This document shows positions 38,384 through 49,300 of a stretch of 51,357 nucleotides of DNA, piece by piece. The stretch covers positions 1-51,357 of the IMG/VR virus record IMGVR_UViG_3300046507_000096; one strand, written 5' to 3'. Each line of letters starts with the position of its first letter. Positions within the stretch are counted from its first letter, which is position 1. Under the pieces are notes generated by a model. That model searched no databases and was not told where the DNA came from. It worked only from the letters and a program-made list of their open reading frames with translations. A program made the translations under genes and the position numbers. The DNA comes from a virus.

Positions 38384-40585
38384 TTAATTGTTTGGCATGG
38401 CTTTGGAGACAGTCATCATCGCCTTATTAGCTATAACGTTAAGTGATCCACCAGAGTTCTGGAACGCCAGAACCTTAATACCTCCAGTAATATCACTAAT
38501 ATAGACAAGTCCAGAAAAATTACATGTTGTATCATTAACTGCACTACCGGGCTGAGAACTGAAGAGTGTAGCTTTCGTCACCCCGCCCACAGTGCATGAA
38601 AGAGCCCTGAGACCAGTACCATTCGCAGCGAATGTAATTGCTGCTTCTACACGATACCAACCCGCTTCTTGAACGAATACAGTGTCAGTGTTAGAAGAAC
38701 CACTATGCATACTAGCACCATCAAAATCCTCACTAGCACCCCAATCGATGGCGGTCGCGGCATTGTTTGGTATAGCCTGCGCGGTCGATCGGAAGACACA
38801 GCAAGCCGGATAAGGGAATGTAGCAACGTGTTGACCACCAGCAGCATAACCACCACTCTTACAATTAATCACCTCGTTCATAGGCTGACCACCAAAATTG
38901 GTCTCATTCCTGAAGCCATGGTACTGCGTCTTTACAGTTTGGTTATCATAAGCTGTACAGCCAATGAACCTATAGCCACGAGGATAATCCTGATACGAAG
39001 GGGCAGCACCGGGGGTGACAAGGAAGCCAGCAGGCTGAGACGTACCACGGCCTGTGTTACCAAAGCCTGTGCTCCAAGCGCCACAACCAATGAAGGTGAC
39101 GTGCTGTGGAAGACTAGAAGGGACAGGGCTATCAGGATCGACATCAACCGTCGGGCCACTGCCGACAAAGCCTGCCGATCCCGCACGATGTACATTACAT
39201 CCCATAACCGTGCCGAAGCGGTTGTAGTTAGCGAGCTTGATGCCCCAAGTTTCAACGTCACGAACAGTGATGCCCATGAGGACAAAGTTGAAGTTACCAG
39301 CAGAACCAGTCAGGTCAACACCTACGTCAGCGTCATAAATCTCACCACCGATAATTCGGAAATAAGAACAACCAAGACCAATAGCCAGAGGACGCCCGAA
39401 AGCCTGTCTAGGGCTACCACCTACAATACCCCTAATGGTATACAGATTAGGTTCGATAACTGAGAAGTCAGAACAAGCACTCAGCCATAGTCCTTGTGTC
39501 TGGTCGTTAGCAGGAAGAGATGCTGATACATAGATGATGTCATGAATAAGTGGGCGTATCACTTTGAAGTTAGTGGCACTGGTAATAGTGAAACCTGTAC
39601 CAGCATCAGACCCAAAGACTTCAACATCTTCGAAGAAGTGCTTAGACCCTCCAGTGATAGAGATACCAGCAGCGTTCAATAGAGAACCACCTGTACCATC
39701 ACCATTACGATCAACTGTCACTCGCTTGAATGTAAGGCTGGAAACACCACTGCAACCAATCGTTACAACACTCGTAGTGGCATGAGGGGCAAGCTGCTTG
39801 ACAGAGATGTCTTCAAGCCAAGTGTTAGCTAGTGGCGTAATCTTACCAGTGACGCCATAGATATGAGCAGGATCACCCTTGAGGCGATAGCCAGTGGCAA
39901 TGGCCTTAGTGAACGAGGAAAGGATATCTACAGCAGAGCTAGCATAACCAGCTTGGATGAACTGTTCGATATTCACATAGCCATTCACAGGAGAGGCGTA
40001 AACCTTGACACCACCTGCTGTGATGATATGGTAGTCGCTAGAGCCAGATGGAGCTACGACATAGAGCCACCCCTTGGAAGTGATGGTGACATATGTAGTT
40101 CCAGCAATAACGGCTCCACCACCAGAGTAGGACAGGTTGGTGTCTGCTGTCAGATCACCAAGCACCCTGAATGAGACAGGGAGATTAGGGATGAGGGCAG
40201 CAGCAGCTTCTGCTGCATCAGCAGCCGCCTGAGCCGCAGCAGCGTCAGCAGCAGCAGCACTGGCATCCGCGTCTGCATCTGTGGCAGAAGAAGCAGCAGC
40301 AGCACTAGCCGCTACAGCGATATCCACCAGATCATTAATGTTCTGCCCACCAACAGTAAGCTCTTCAACATCCAACGACTGCATGAGCCATTCAATTGTA
40401 TGAACATTAAGAATATCATTGCCATTCATGTCAAGATCAGCGTCCATATGATTGGGCATTGATCCATCACGACTTACTGTGTTGTTGAAAGCTTCAACAA
40501 TCTTGTCGTAGTTTTCGTTAATCGCCATTACAGCACTGCCCGTAGACAGATTAGTAACAGGGGTTAGGGTATCAATTTTAGTCAT
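38384..40585 (-). CDS. Tailspike with shared anchor and pectate-lyase-like repeats
   Basis: 733 residues. The N-terminal anchor (about 20-62, 'NENYDKIVEAFNN', then 'PNHMDADLDMNGNDILNV') is shared with the fibre at 10705-12243. An Ala-rich helix follows at about 88-130 ('AAASSATDADADASAAAADA'). The central 250-570 region shows repeated beta-helix rungs ('SGVSSLTFKRVTVDRNGDGT', 'AGISITGGSKHFFEDVEVFG', 'LMGITVRDVETWGIKLANYN'), as in right-handed parallel beta-helix depolymerases. The C-terminal 140 residues are a separate beta-rich domain. It probably degrades or binds a surface polysaccharide. Confidence 0.85.
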   Translation of the reverse strand: MTKIDTLTPVTNLSTGSAVMAINENYDKIVEAFNNTVSRDGSMPNHMDADLDMNGNDILNVHTIEWLMQSLDVEELTVGGQNINDLVDIAVAASAAAASSATDADADASAAAADAAAAQAAADAAEAAAALIPNLPVSFRVLGDLTADTNLSYSGGGAVIAGTTYVTITSKGWLYVVAPSGSSDYHIITAGGVKVYASPVNGYVNIEQFIQAGYASSAVDILSSFTKAIATGYRLKGDPAHIYGVTGKITPLANTWLEDISVKQLAPHATTSVVTIGCSGVSSLTFKRVTVDRNGDGTGGSLLNAAGISITGGSKHFFEDVEVFGSDAGTGFTITSATNFKVIRPLIHDIIYVSASLPANDQTQGLWLSACSDFSVIEPNLYTIRGIVGGSPRQAFGRPLAIGLGCSYFRIIGGEIYDADVGVDLTGSAGNFNFVLMGITVRDVETWGIKLANYNRFGTVMGCNVHRAGSAGFVGSGPTVDVDPDSPVPSSLPQHVTFIGCGAWSTGFGNTGRGTSQPAGFLVTPGAAPSYQDYPRGYRFIGCTAYDNQTVKTQYHGFRNETNFGGQPMNEVINCKSGGYAAGGQHVATFPYPACCVFRSTAQAIPNNAATAIDWGASEDFDGASMHSGSSNTDTVFVQEAGWYRVEAAITFAANGTGLRALSCTVGGVTKATLFSSQPGSAVNDTTCNFSGLVYISDITGGIKVLAFQNSGGSLNVIANKAMMTVSKAMPNN

Positions 40586-40938
40586 CGTTTAACTCCAGTA
40601 GCATTAACGAGAAATAAAAATCCAATAATCCAACCCGCCCACTGGTCTAGGGGCGGGGGAAGTGCAGCAATACTCCAAGGCTGAGGATAGATGCAATCAT
40701 TGCACCACAGGAGGGAATACAAAACCACCCCTGCAAACCATACAGCCAAAGGGATAATGAAGAATAGCTGGAACCACCAAGCGCCATTCAGAAGAATGGC
40801 CCCCTTGATGTTGTCCTTATTCTTCTCTACATCAGCAGCTATCTGAGCTCGTTCTACTTCCGTAGACGCCTGCTTGAGTTTGTAGTTTCCCCAAAAATTA
40901 AGTCCGAGCTCAACAATTTTCCATATGATAGTAAACAT
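40582..40938 (-). CDS. Putative holin (three-TM, GTA-type)
   Basis: 118 residues. An amphipathic N-terminal part, a charged middle ('STEVERAQIAADVEKNKDNI') and three hydrophobic segments with a 'GAWWFQLFFIIPLAVWFAGV' motif and 'WIIGFLFLVN' near the end. This resembles the three-TM holin family first defined in gene-transfer agents. It lies with the endolysin and fibres in the late arm and overlaps the tailspike start by four bases. Confidence 0.65.
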   Translation of the reverse strand: MFTIIWKIVELGLNFWGNYKLKQASTEVERAQIAADVEKNKDNIKGAILLNGAWWFQLFFIIPLAVWFAGVVLYSLLWCNDCIYPQPWSIAALPPPLDQWAGWIIGFLFLVNATGVKR

Positions 40939-40947
40939 AAAAGTTCC

Positions 40948-43080
40948 TTACAGACCTGCTGTAGCTCCCACCCAAGTTTCGGCGTTCGTTAGATCAGTGC
41001 CAGAAAGCACTGTGTCAGCAATCAACATGCCAGCATGAGCAGATGGAGGGAACACACTAGTTGGAGCAGTAGCCGTTGCGCCAACAACTGCACCAATTAT
41101 GAACTGACTGATGCTATAGTTTGTACCTCCCACGATTGTCCCTGTCGCCACTTGGACTCCGTCTATACGGTAAACGATATTCAATCCATCGATTGTTGTA
41201 GTGTGAACATGCCAGTTGCCATCGAAAGCTGTCTGGAATGCTGTGTAAGCTGTGCCACCACTGACTGGTGTAACAGACGGGCCACGGTTTGTCGTAGTTT
41301 GTCTCATGGCCATGCTTGGAGCACCAGACACACCGCCGATAGTACCGAACATGAAGCCTCGACTAGTCGCACCGGACACATACTTCAGGGCTTCGATTAT
41401 CGTTAGTTTTCCTGAAGAGACAGCACCATTCGCAGCCTGAAGAATACGGGCATCAGCCGACTGTAGCCAGTCTATAGACGCGAACGTAATTACACGCTTA
41501 TTACTTGCAACACCACCTGTGAGAGATATGTCAGGAGATGTTCCAGAGCCGGGGAGGATATCACCACCACCATAGGAAGCTCGCATACGGACTAGATTTC
41601 CTGCGCCGTCATCTGTAACCTGACTAACATTGTTCGTGTCATAGGCAGCGGTCAGAGCATACCCGAGATCGGCAGGTGTCCATGCACCGGGAGCTGGGAT
41701 GGTAAAGGTGAACGCAGTGACGTATGGAGCAGTAACAGTGTCGCATTCGAATGAGGTAGGATGAACACCATCGAGTGTTCGGTTGCCACCGGGCCATATA
41801 CCACTGTTGAATGAGGTGCTAGTTACTGAACAGAAGTCCACTACGGCTGTAACGCGGGGAAGACCCGCGCGGATATCGGTGTTTAGAGTGATCTGGTTGG
41901 CCCAATTGCCGTCCGTCTTAGGGGTCTGTGTGCCTGTATTGTAGTCGGTTGTGGTGTCCGTCCGGTCAGTTGCAGTAGCAAGATAGAACCGCTTGCAATT
42001 GCCCCACATACCAAAGACTGTCTGGATAGCTTCCTTGATTGCGGCAACAGTAGTGCCATTACGAAGGTCGCCACCAGTAAAGTCTTGAATGGTATCAGTA
42101 GCTTTGCATAGCGCAATAAAGGTGGATAGTGTTCCGTTTGTGCGGAGACCAGCCATGTTGGACGTGTCCATCCCGCCCTTGCATATTTTCACATAGGGGT
42201 AGCGGCTATCCAAACCCTTGGCATGACCACCACTGCCGCCCTTGACACCAGACGTAGTAATATCCCCTTGACCGAAGGGAATGCTATGGCCTACAATAGC
42301 GAAGCCACGAGCGTTCGTCTTATTGACAGTGCCTGTGATAGCATTAGCTCCGAAGAATAGCGGGCTTGCTTGACCTGCTCCGGGATAGGCAGGAGCGCCA
42401 GCCCATGTGTACTTCGCATCTCCGACACCAATGGTGTCTGCGTTGGCTGGAAGCTCAATGCAGGAGAGGGTAGCACCGCCGGAAATCAATCGAGTATGAA
42501 CTCTAGCTTTCGTTCCTGCCAATCCAGTCACACCAACAACTGTGTCACAACTAACAACGCCAGTGCCCAACGTGTAGGTTAGGTTCCCACCATTGAATGT
42601 GAGCTGTGTAAAGACGCCTAGAGGGTATTCAAGATAGGCTGAGAATGTTCCGGTTGAACCAGTTACTAGAGCAAAACTACCATTGATATATGTGTTGACA
42701 TGATGGACAACAATATTTGTTACATCACCTTCGGGCGAGAACCACACATCTCTAGACGAAACCGTGTCATCAGGGATAAGAGCAACGTTAGTTGGGAACT
42801 GTCCACGGTTAGCTGCAAGTATCCCATTGGTAGGAATTTCTGGAATTACACCACCACTACCATGTCCATAGTTCAGAGGATATGGAAGGTTGGCCCACAG
42901 ATCAGACAAACTACCAGTGAATCCCTGCCCCCGGAGATACTCTCTCCAGAGATCAGGAATGTCATTATAACCTGTCCCACCTACAACACTCTTCAGCCAT
43001 TCCAATTCCAAATCTGACAGTGCCCCGGAATGGCCGAGGGCTGTGGCGAAGTATGTCCGCCTATCTTCATTAATTGTCAT
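40948..43080 (-). CDS. Receptor-binding fibre with SGNH esterase and LamG-like domains
   Basis: 710 residues. The first 90 residues are a helical start and Gly/Pro linker. An SGNH-type hydrolase fold spans about 258-450: Ser266 in 'AIVGHSIPFGQGD' (block I, His for the usual Asp) and Asp437/His440 in 'TLDGVHPTSFECD' (block V). The last 200 residues look like a LamG/concanavalin-like lectin ('GNWHVHTTTIDGLNIVYRID'). It would deacetylate a surface glycan during adsorption. It lacks the anchor shared by the other two fibres. Confidence 0.75.
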   Translation of the reverse strand: MTINEDRRTYFATALGHSGALSDLELEWLKSVVGGTGYNDIPDLWREYLRGQGFTGSLSDLWANLPYPLNYGHGSGGVIPEIPTNGILAANRGQFPTNVALIPDDTVSSRDVWFSPEGDVTNIVVHHVNTYINGSFALVTGSTGTFSAYLEYPLGVFTQLTFNGGNLTYTLGTGVVSCDTVVGVTGLAGTKARVHTRLISGGATLSCIELPANADTIGVGDAKYTWAGAPAYPGAGQASPLFFGANAITGTVNKTNARGFAIVGHSIPFGQGDITTSGVKGGSGGHAKGLDSRYPYVKICKGGMDTSNMAGLRTNGTLSTFIALCKATDTIQDFTGGDLRNGTTVAAIKEAIQTVFGMWGNCKRFYLATATDRTDTTTDYNTGTQTPKTDGNWANQITLNTDIRAGLPRVTAVVDFCSVTSTSFNSGIWPGGNRTLDGVHPTSFECDTVTAPYVTAFTFTIPAPGAWTPADLGYALTAAYDTNNVSQVTDDGAGNLVRMRASYGGGDILPGSGTSPDISLTGGVASNKRVITFASIDWLQSADARILQAANGAVSSGKLTIIEALKYVSGATSRGFMFGTIGGVSGAPSMAMRQTTTNRGPSVTPVSGGTAYTAFQTAFDGNWHVHTTTIDGLNIVYRIDGVQVATGTIVGGTNYSISQFIIGAVVGATATAPTSVFPPSAHAGMLIADTVLSGTDLTNAETWVGATAGL

Positions 43081-43089
43081 TGTAATTCC

Positions 43090-43908
43090 TTAGCGCCAGA
43101 ATACTGGTCTGCCTGCATCATCCCATCGTGCATAGAGGCTGTATAGAGCCCCACAGACAGCGACGAGACCAATGACTATACCAACTACCTGTCCAGTGTT
43201 GAAAGCGTCCTGATGGGCCTGTACGGCCTCTACAACACCATTCACATTATCAACAAGCACAGCAGCTCCACCACCACCACTAATCACAGCACCTTGTACT
43301 GTACGAGAAGTGGAAAGAGGGTAGTCATTAGCAATCTCAGCTTTACGAAGGGAACGATCAATAAGGAGGGCAATCTTTGCAATCTCCTTCTTCTTATCAA
43401 CACCATTGATAATCCTTCGTCCACTTTCAAATTCTTTCAAATCCTCAGCATCAGTTTCCTGATTGCCATCCATATAATCAGAAAGCTTCCTGCCAGTGAA
43501 CCAGCCTTCCAGCATTCCTTCAAATAGGATTTTCACGGCAACTACAGGCACCATAGCCTTGTCAGGATACTTCACAAGATTGACGCCAACAATGTCGCCA
43601 GCCTTCTTGTAGTTGTAATCCCATGTGAGCTGGACATAGCCCCTACCAATGTAGGGCCAATACTTCTTTCCCCTCAGATAAGTTTCACTACCATACTCCT
43701 TGACAGGCTGCATTGTCTTAGCAGTCTCCCAAACCGTGGTGGCTAGGATGTAGGCGAATTCATCATACTCGATGTCGCCCCTGTTCTCCCATTCATCAAC
43801 GATGAGATCGAGCCCTTCCAATCGGGCTCGACCAACACGGCCTTCGTAGCCACCGGGGAATAGTCCCTTGATGGCTGCGTAGAATGTCTTACGATTAATC
43901 TTGTTCAT
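43090..43908 (-). CDS. GH19 chitinase-type endolysin with C-terminal membrane helix
   Basis: 272 residues. The GH19 core includes catalytic Glu61 in 'TTVWETAKTM', 'SETYLRGKKYWPYIGRGYVQ' and 'LTWDYNYKKAGDIV', the 'Y.GRG..QLTw..NY' hallmark. A Gly-rich linker follows, then one membrane helix at about 236-258 ('VVGIVIGLVAVCGALYSLYA') with a short basic tail. It should cleave peptidoglycan at lysis. The C-terminal anchor is unusual, since signal-arrest endolysins carry theirs at the N-terminus. Confidence 0.8.
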   Translation of the reverse strand: MNKINRKTFYAAIKGLFPGGYEGRVGRARLEGLDLIVDEWENRGDIEYDEFAYILATTVWETAKTMQPVKEYGSETYLRGKKYWPYIGRGYVQLTWDYNYKKAGDIVGVNLVKYPDKAMVPVVAVKILFEGMLEGWFTGRKLSDYMDGNQETDAEDLKEFESGRRIINGVDKKKEIAKIALLIDRSLRKAEIANDYPLSTSRTVQGAVISGGGGAAVLVDNVNGVVEAVQAHQDAFNTGQVVGIVIGLVAVCGALYSLYARWDDAGRPVFWR

Positions 43909-43914
43909 ATAACC

Positions 43915-46380
43915 TCACAAAGATGCTACAAGAGTTTTGAATGATTTCCTACTAGTAGACAAACCTTCCCACTCATTCTGTAGGCTAGCGATAAACTCTT
44001 TCTTACTTAGTTCACCTGATTTATAAGCTTGATATCCTCTCCCCTTCAACAGTTGTAGAAACATCCTATCCTGCAATTCGGGGGTGAAGAGTTCATCACC
44101 AGTAAGTCCAAGCTCATTTTTCAGTTTACGAAGAGTACGCCCAACAATCTGGTATCTCCCCATAGGTGTAGCCACCTTTCCGAGCTTGTTCTTAGTGTAA
44201 GCACCATAAGGTCCATCAGCACTAGAGAAAGCAAGTAGATCATTCACTGTCTTGTTAGTGATATCAGCGTCATCGAAACGTCCACCAGTACGATTAGTAT
44301 GGCCCAAAAGTGTGCCATAATCACCTGTACCAGTCTCCCCAATATCAATAGCTTTAGCGATATCTCTCACATCACCTTCCAAAGTGGAGGCGTCTACACC
44401 AGCGAATGCAGGATCAGTAGAAGCCTGTTCAACCAGATCGGTTAGATCGAAATCATTCTGCTGTTGAGCACGTTCCTGAACAGTGTTGACCCGTGGGTCT
44501 ACATAAGCCGCCTTATCAATAGGCGTACCATCAGGAGCTGTCAATGCACCCTGCTTGTCAGAACCAGCTTCACCGGTCCCAAACACTTCAGGAGCAAGAG
44601 TTTCATAGCTCTTCTGGTAATCCGTATTCCCTTGAACATGTGAGTTGGAGATAATCATCTTGTTGAACACCTTGCTGAACGCAGAATTGTTCACCTTCTT
44701 GATGAGAAGATCATTGAACCTATTGGGCTCAATCCCTTCCTTAAGCTTAAATCCAAACCTGTTATTTTCAAAGGAAGGCTCAATCATGTCACCGGCCTTC
44801 TGAATATCAGAGCCCTTCATGATTTGACCTACACCTGCACCGGGCTTCTCGTTATACAGCGTTTCCAGTTCAGTCTGGAGAAGAGGGACAACCTGCTTCT
44901 CATAACCATCCTGTAGCACCTGACTAACTTCACCACGAATGCTGACAGGAATACCACCACGCTCCTGTAGATACTTGCCTACAGTTGGGTTAGCGAGGAA
45001 GTCAACAATAGGCTGGAACTCCTTGGCGCTCTCTACAGAGTTGGAATAGACACTAACGCCACGGAAGATAGACTTCATCTGTCCATCAATTTCCTTATCG
45101 AGCTGCACCTTATCTTCAGCAAGCAATCCACTACTGCCCTTATCAATCAGAGTGACAACGCTATTCAGATAATCCTTTACAGACTTCGTTTGTTCGTCGC
45201 CAGAAGGAAGAGGATCAATAGGCTTAGCCTTATTCGGATTTACAGTGAGCTGATCTTGACCAACACCTGTATCGTTGCTTTCGTCAGCAGCTTGAGCATT
45301 CCTAGCATAAGCTTCGACAATCTCAGTCTGGATAGGACCAGCGAGAACAGCAGACAATCCCTGAGAAGACTTGGATAGTGTGAGCCATTCAAGAGCCTTC
45401 GGAGAGAGCTTACCAAGAGCAGCAGTTTCTGCTCGAGCCATAGCTCCATCACTCTGACGCTTGAACATCTCTGTATCGTACGTACCATCAAGTTCCTTGA
45501 TGTATGTATCGATCAGGTCTTTCTGAGGCTTCAAGATTTGATCAATCTTAGCTTGGTTAGTAGCGAGGCCATCACCAGACAATGCTGCTGTACGCTGAGC
45601 ATAATCTGTATTAAGCTGCACAATACCATCCTTGATGATCTTCTGGCGTTCCTGTTCAGAGCCAGCCTTAGCAGCAGCTTCCTTAATATTCTCATACTGT
45701 GTACGCCAATATGGAAGAGCAGCTTGACCAACCTTAGCCAAACCATCCAGCACTTGCTTCTCACCCTCTTGCTTAACAACTTCACGCTGCTTAGTAGAAA
45801 GATCGAGACGAGCACTTTCTGCATTAATCTTCTTAGCATCCATTTCAAGCTGCGTAGTTTGACGCTGGAAGTTCTCCAGATCACTGACAGCTCGTTCCTG
45901 TGCAGCAGGATCACCCACCTTACTAGCGGGAAGGAAGCCAGCCTTGACGGCTGCTTCAGTCTGCTGCTGTTCAATCTCGTAACGCTGAATGTCAGGGGTT
46001 GCCACCTTATCTACACCAGACTGATTAAGCCATGTAGAATAGCGCTTGAGAATATCTTCTTCTGCGTTAGGGTTATTAGAAAGGGATGTGGAAAGGAGGG
46101 CACGAGAACGTGTCCTCACTTCCTGAGCTGACAAACCTTGATCCTGAGCATCCTGCAAACTATTCAGCTTGAGGCTGAAGTCTGCAAGATACTTATTAGA
46201 AGCGGCAGCAGCGTTGTTTCGGAAGATTGCTCCTACAGTTTTGGCTCCCTGAGCAATCCCCTGTCCAATCGTATTGAGGGCATTAATCTCGCCCTCACGA
46301 GTAACTGGATTTAGGGGAGTTGCGGATGGAGCAATCTGACTGTCAACATCTGTAGCCCTCGTTGAAAAATCTACTGCCAT
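43915..46380 (-). CDS. Internal virion protein with C-terminal lambda-lysozyme-like domain
   Basis: 821 residues. About 680 residues are long charged helices ('AAAASNKYLADFSLKLNSLQ', 'ERQKIIKDGIVQLNTDYAQR'), as in ejectosome proteins of the T7 gp15 type. The last 140 carry a muramidase-like domain: 'DIAKAIDIGETGTGDYGTLL' (probable catalytic Glu), 'PMGRYQIVGRTLRKLKNELG' and 'FTPELQDRMFLQLLKGRG', matching the lambda R-type 'GRYQ...W..l...lgl..f.p..Qd' pattern. It would open the peptidoglycan locally during DNA injection. In T7 the corresponding activity sits at the N-terminus of gp16. Confidence 0.8.
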   Translation of the reverse strand: MAVDFSTRATDVDSQIAPSATPLNPVTREGEINALNTIGQGIAQGAKTVGAIFRNNAAAASNKYLADFSLKLNSLQDAQDQGLSAQEVRTRSRALLSTSLSNNPNAEEDILKRYSTWLNQSGVDKVATPDIQRYEIEQQQTEAAVKAGFLPASKVGDPAAQERAVSDLENFQRQTTQLEMDAKKINAESARLDLSTKQREVVKQEGEKQVLDGLAKVGQAALPYWRTQYENIKEAAAKAGSEQERQKIIKDGIVQLNTDYAQRTAALSGDGLATNQAKIDQILKPQKDLIDTYIKELDGTYDTEMFKRQSDGAMARAETAALGKLSPKALEWLTLSKSSQGLSAVLAGPIQTEIVEAYARNAQAADESNDTGVGQDQLTVNPNKAKPIDPLPSGDEQTKSVKDYLNSVVTLIDKGSSGLLAEDKVQLDKEIDGQMKSIFRGVSVYSNSVESAKEFQPIVDFLANPTVGKYLQERGGIPVSIRGEVSQVLQDGYEKQVVPLLQTELETLYNEKPGAGVGQIMKGSDIQKAGDMIEPSFENNRFGFKLKEGIEPNRFNDLLIKKVNNSAFSKVFNKMIISNSHVQGNTDYQKSYETLAPEVFGTGEAGSDKQGALTAPDGTPIDKAAYVDPRVNTVQERAQQQNDFDLTDLVEQASTDPAFAGVDASTLEGDVRDIAKAIDIGETGTGDYGTLLGHTNRTGGRFDDADITNKTVNDLLAFSSADGPYGAYTKNKLGKVATPMGRYQIVGRTLRKLKNELGLTGDELFTPELQDRMFLQLLKGRGYQAYKSGELSKKEFIASLQNEWEGLSTSRKSFKTLVASL

Positions 46381-49300
46381 TATTCTTTAGCCTTCATAAA
46401 ATCAAAAATCTTTTGCAATTCACGTTTCTTGTCAGGGGTCATAGGGGCCTTCGACAAAGCATCATTCAATTGACCTTCGTCAATGAAAGGGATTTGCTCA
46501 ATCAATCTGTTCAAGATGATGTGGTCACCAGTCTTAGAACGCCTACTGATTTCAGCCTGAATAACCTGCATAGCTGCTGGATTATTCTCCCACACCCTGT
46601 TGGCCTCTCTATACATACGAAGGACGTATTCACTTTCCTTCTCAGAGATACCCTCACGAGCTAGACGCCTAGTCGTTTCGTCCATGAGATACTTAATGTC
46701 GTCCCGGAACGTTTTACTATTGGTGTAGAGTTCAGTACCAACTTGGTAGCTGAGCATCTCATCAACTGTCTGGAACCCCATAGTACGCATCATGGCTTCA
46801 AGCTCATTGACGTTTTCGTCAACAACCTCACCCTTAGTATTAATCATATACCCGCGTTGATACGCATATCTGGCTTTCAGAATATTGGAAGCACCAGAGA
46901 ACATGTTGAGGAACGTAACCCCAACATCCTTGATAGCTCCATCATCATCAGGTACAGTGAAGAACCTTGCCATAGACTTTACCAGATTACCAAGCCGAGC
47001 ATTGTCACCTACTACTAGGGCAATGGACGGGGAATTAGTAACCATCGTCTCGATATCCATAGTCGCCATGTTATTCCACATATCAATGAGATGAGGAATT
47101 TCAATCAGACGCATGGAGGAAGAGAAGTCTACATCGACATCTTCGCCATACAGCGCAGACAGTGTACGGTTGAGGGCTAGATTAAATAGTCCGCCAGACA
47201 CAATTTCGTGCAATTCCCTGTCGTCAGTTGGGAGCAGCTTGTCAGCAGCTTCGTACATCAGACCATAGCCTGTACCATATGTCGTTACATAAGCTGTGCC
47301 GAGTTTAATCCTATCACTTCTGGACAGAGCCCTATTACCTGCAAAGATTTGAGCAAGCGCCTTGTGGGGAGCCTGAGCAAACTGCATAATGGCAGACAGA
47401 GCATTCTCGTTGTAAGCCATCTCACCAGCCTTGTTCATGTTCAATGTCAAATCACGGACACGAGCATGGAGAAGACCAAGAGCTTCTTTCGTAATAGGCT
47501 TACCACTCTTGCGTAGCAAATCGTATTCAGACAGCCACACAGAACGCATCAGCATATTTTCACCAGCTTCGAAACCAACCTTCTGCATAACATCGATTGG
47601 CTTACCAGCTACAGCCTTGGCTTTCTGGAGGACGCCACGATTAACGAGGCTCTTCAGATCGTCACGAATAAGACTGTGAGCAGATACAGCAGAACTAATA
47701 CCACTGTCCTTGTAAGCCTTCTCAAGCTGGATAGCTTCTTCCGGCGTGATACCAGTCAGCTTCTTACCAAGCCCCTTGATGAAGCTCTCCGTGTCACCAC
47801 CTCTATCGAGATAGCGAGTGAAGATCATCTGCCAAGGAAGACGGGCTGTGAACTTGGGGTTGGTAGCAAGGATGACAGGCAGAGCCTGTGAAGCCTGTAC
47901 TACACCCTGACGCAGAGGGTTAGCTGCAAGCAGAAGACGGAAAGCCTTTTTACGAGCATATGCTGTAGGAGAAACATCTTCAGCCTTACGAGCAGCTTTC
48001 TCAAGGAATGTAAATCCCTTCTTACCACTCGTCTCTGCGATAGCCTTGAAGAAGTTCTTCGAGCCATCATCTAGAAGATTGACGAAACCATTCTCCATCT
48101 GATCGATGTAACGGAATGTAGAGACAGCATCAGTGTAGGCTTTGCTATCACCAGACAAGTCTGGCTTTCTCAAATCCTTAACGCTGTCAGGCCATATCTT
48201 CGCATGAGTTTGCGGGTCAATGGGGAGGAAGTCTTTGTACTGTTCTCTGAACCTAGTCTTGGCAGTGTCCAAGTATTCCTTGTAACTGATACGACGAGAG
48301 ATAGAGTTGATAGAACGAAGCAAGCTTTCTTCAGGCGTAGCGATATGACGGAAGCCAAGATCAGTTGGCCTGTCAGTTACATCCTTGAGGGTTTCCCCAC
48401 GAGTACGCTGAGCTGTACGACCAGTATTAACCCGGCTATTCCAAAGCATCTCATCCAAGTCTTCACCAACCCGGTCAGACCGAATTGTATATTCACCTTT
48501 AGGATCAACCTTCTGGAGACGAGCAAGATGGGCGTTACCATCCTGTATCGTTTCAGATGTAGCAATAGCCCTCTCATACGTAGAGCCGTCAGCATTCTTC
48601 ACCGTCTTCGTAATGAACACAGGGTTCTTGTAGTAGATGGTGAAATGACCGTCTCTGTAATTGAGAAGCTTATCACTATCACGAAGAGCCCTAGAATAGT
48701 TCTGACCGTTGTTCCTAACGAGTACATAAGGAATGGACTGCTCACCTACTACGACCGGAGTACGGGCAACAGCAATTGAGCCACCTTCCTTATAAAGATC
48801 GGTACGTTCCTTGGACGTGATGTTTCTGATCTGACCAATCTCGGGATCGTAAATCTTTCCCTTGAACCCCGGCATATTACCAGCCGTTGAATTGGAGATT
48901 GGTTTAACCAAGAACCTATCCTGTCCATCTGCTGTCTCAAACATCTCGAAGCCCTTACGTCTGGACTGACGAACAAGGTCAGTGTTCTCCAATACGTATA
49001 GCGTGTCGTTCGTCTTCTTCCAGCTACGGAACGCAGACAGTTCTTCAGTGGTCCAGCCATCAGCACGGAGCTTAGCTGGTTCAAACTTCAGACTGTCATG
49101 ATTAGCTTGTAGAATGTAATTGTCCAACTTCTTACGGGAAGTCTTGGACAGGCTTGTATATTTATCAGCCCAATCATTACCAAGGTCGGTGAGCAGATGC
49201 ACATTGTGTGCAGCCTTGTCAGCCGTTGTGCTTGCTGAACGAGTGAGCAAAGGATCGATATAGGACTGAGGCGGAATGAGATGCTGTGTGATCGATCCAC

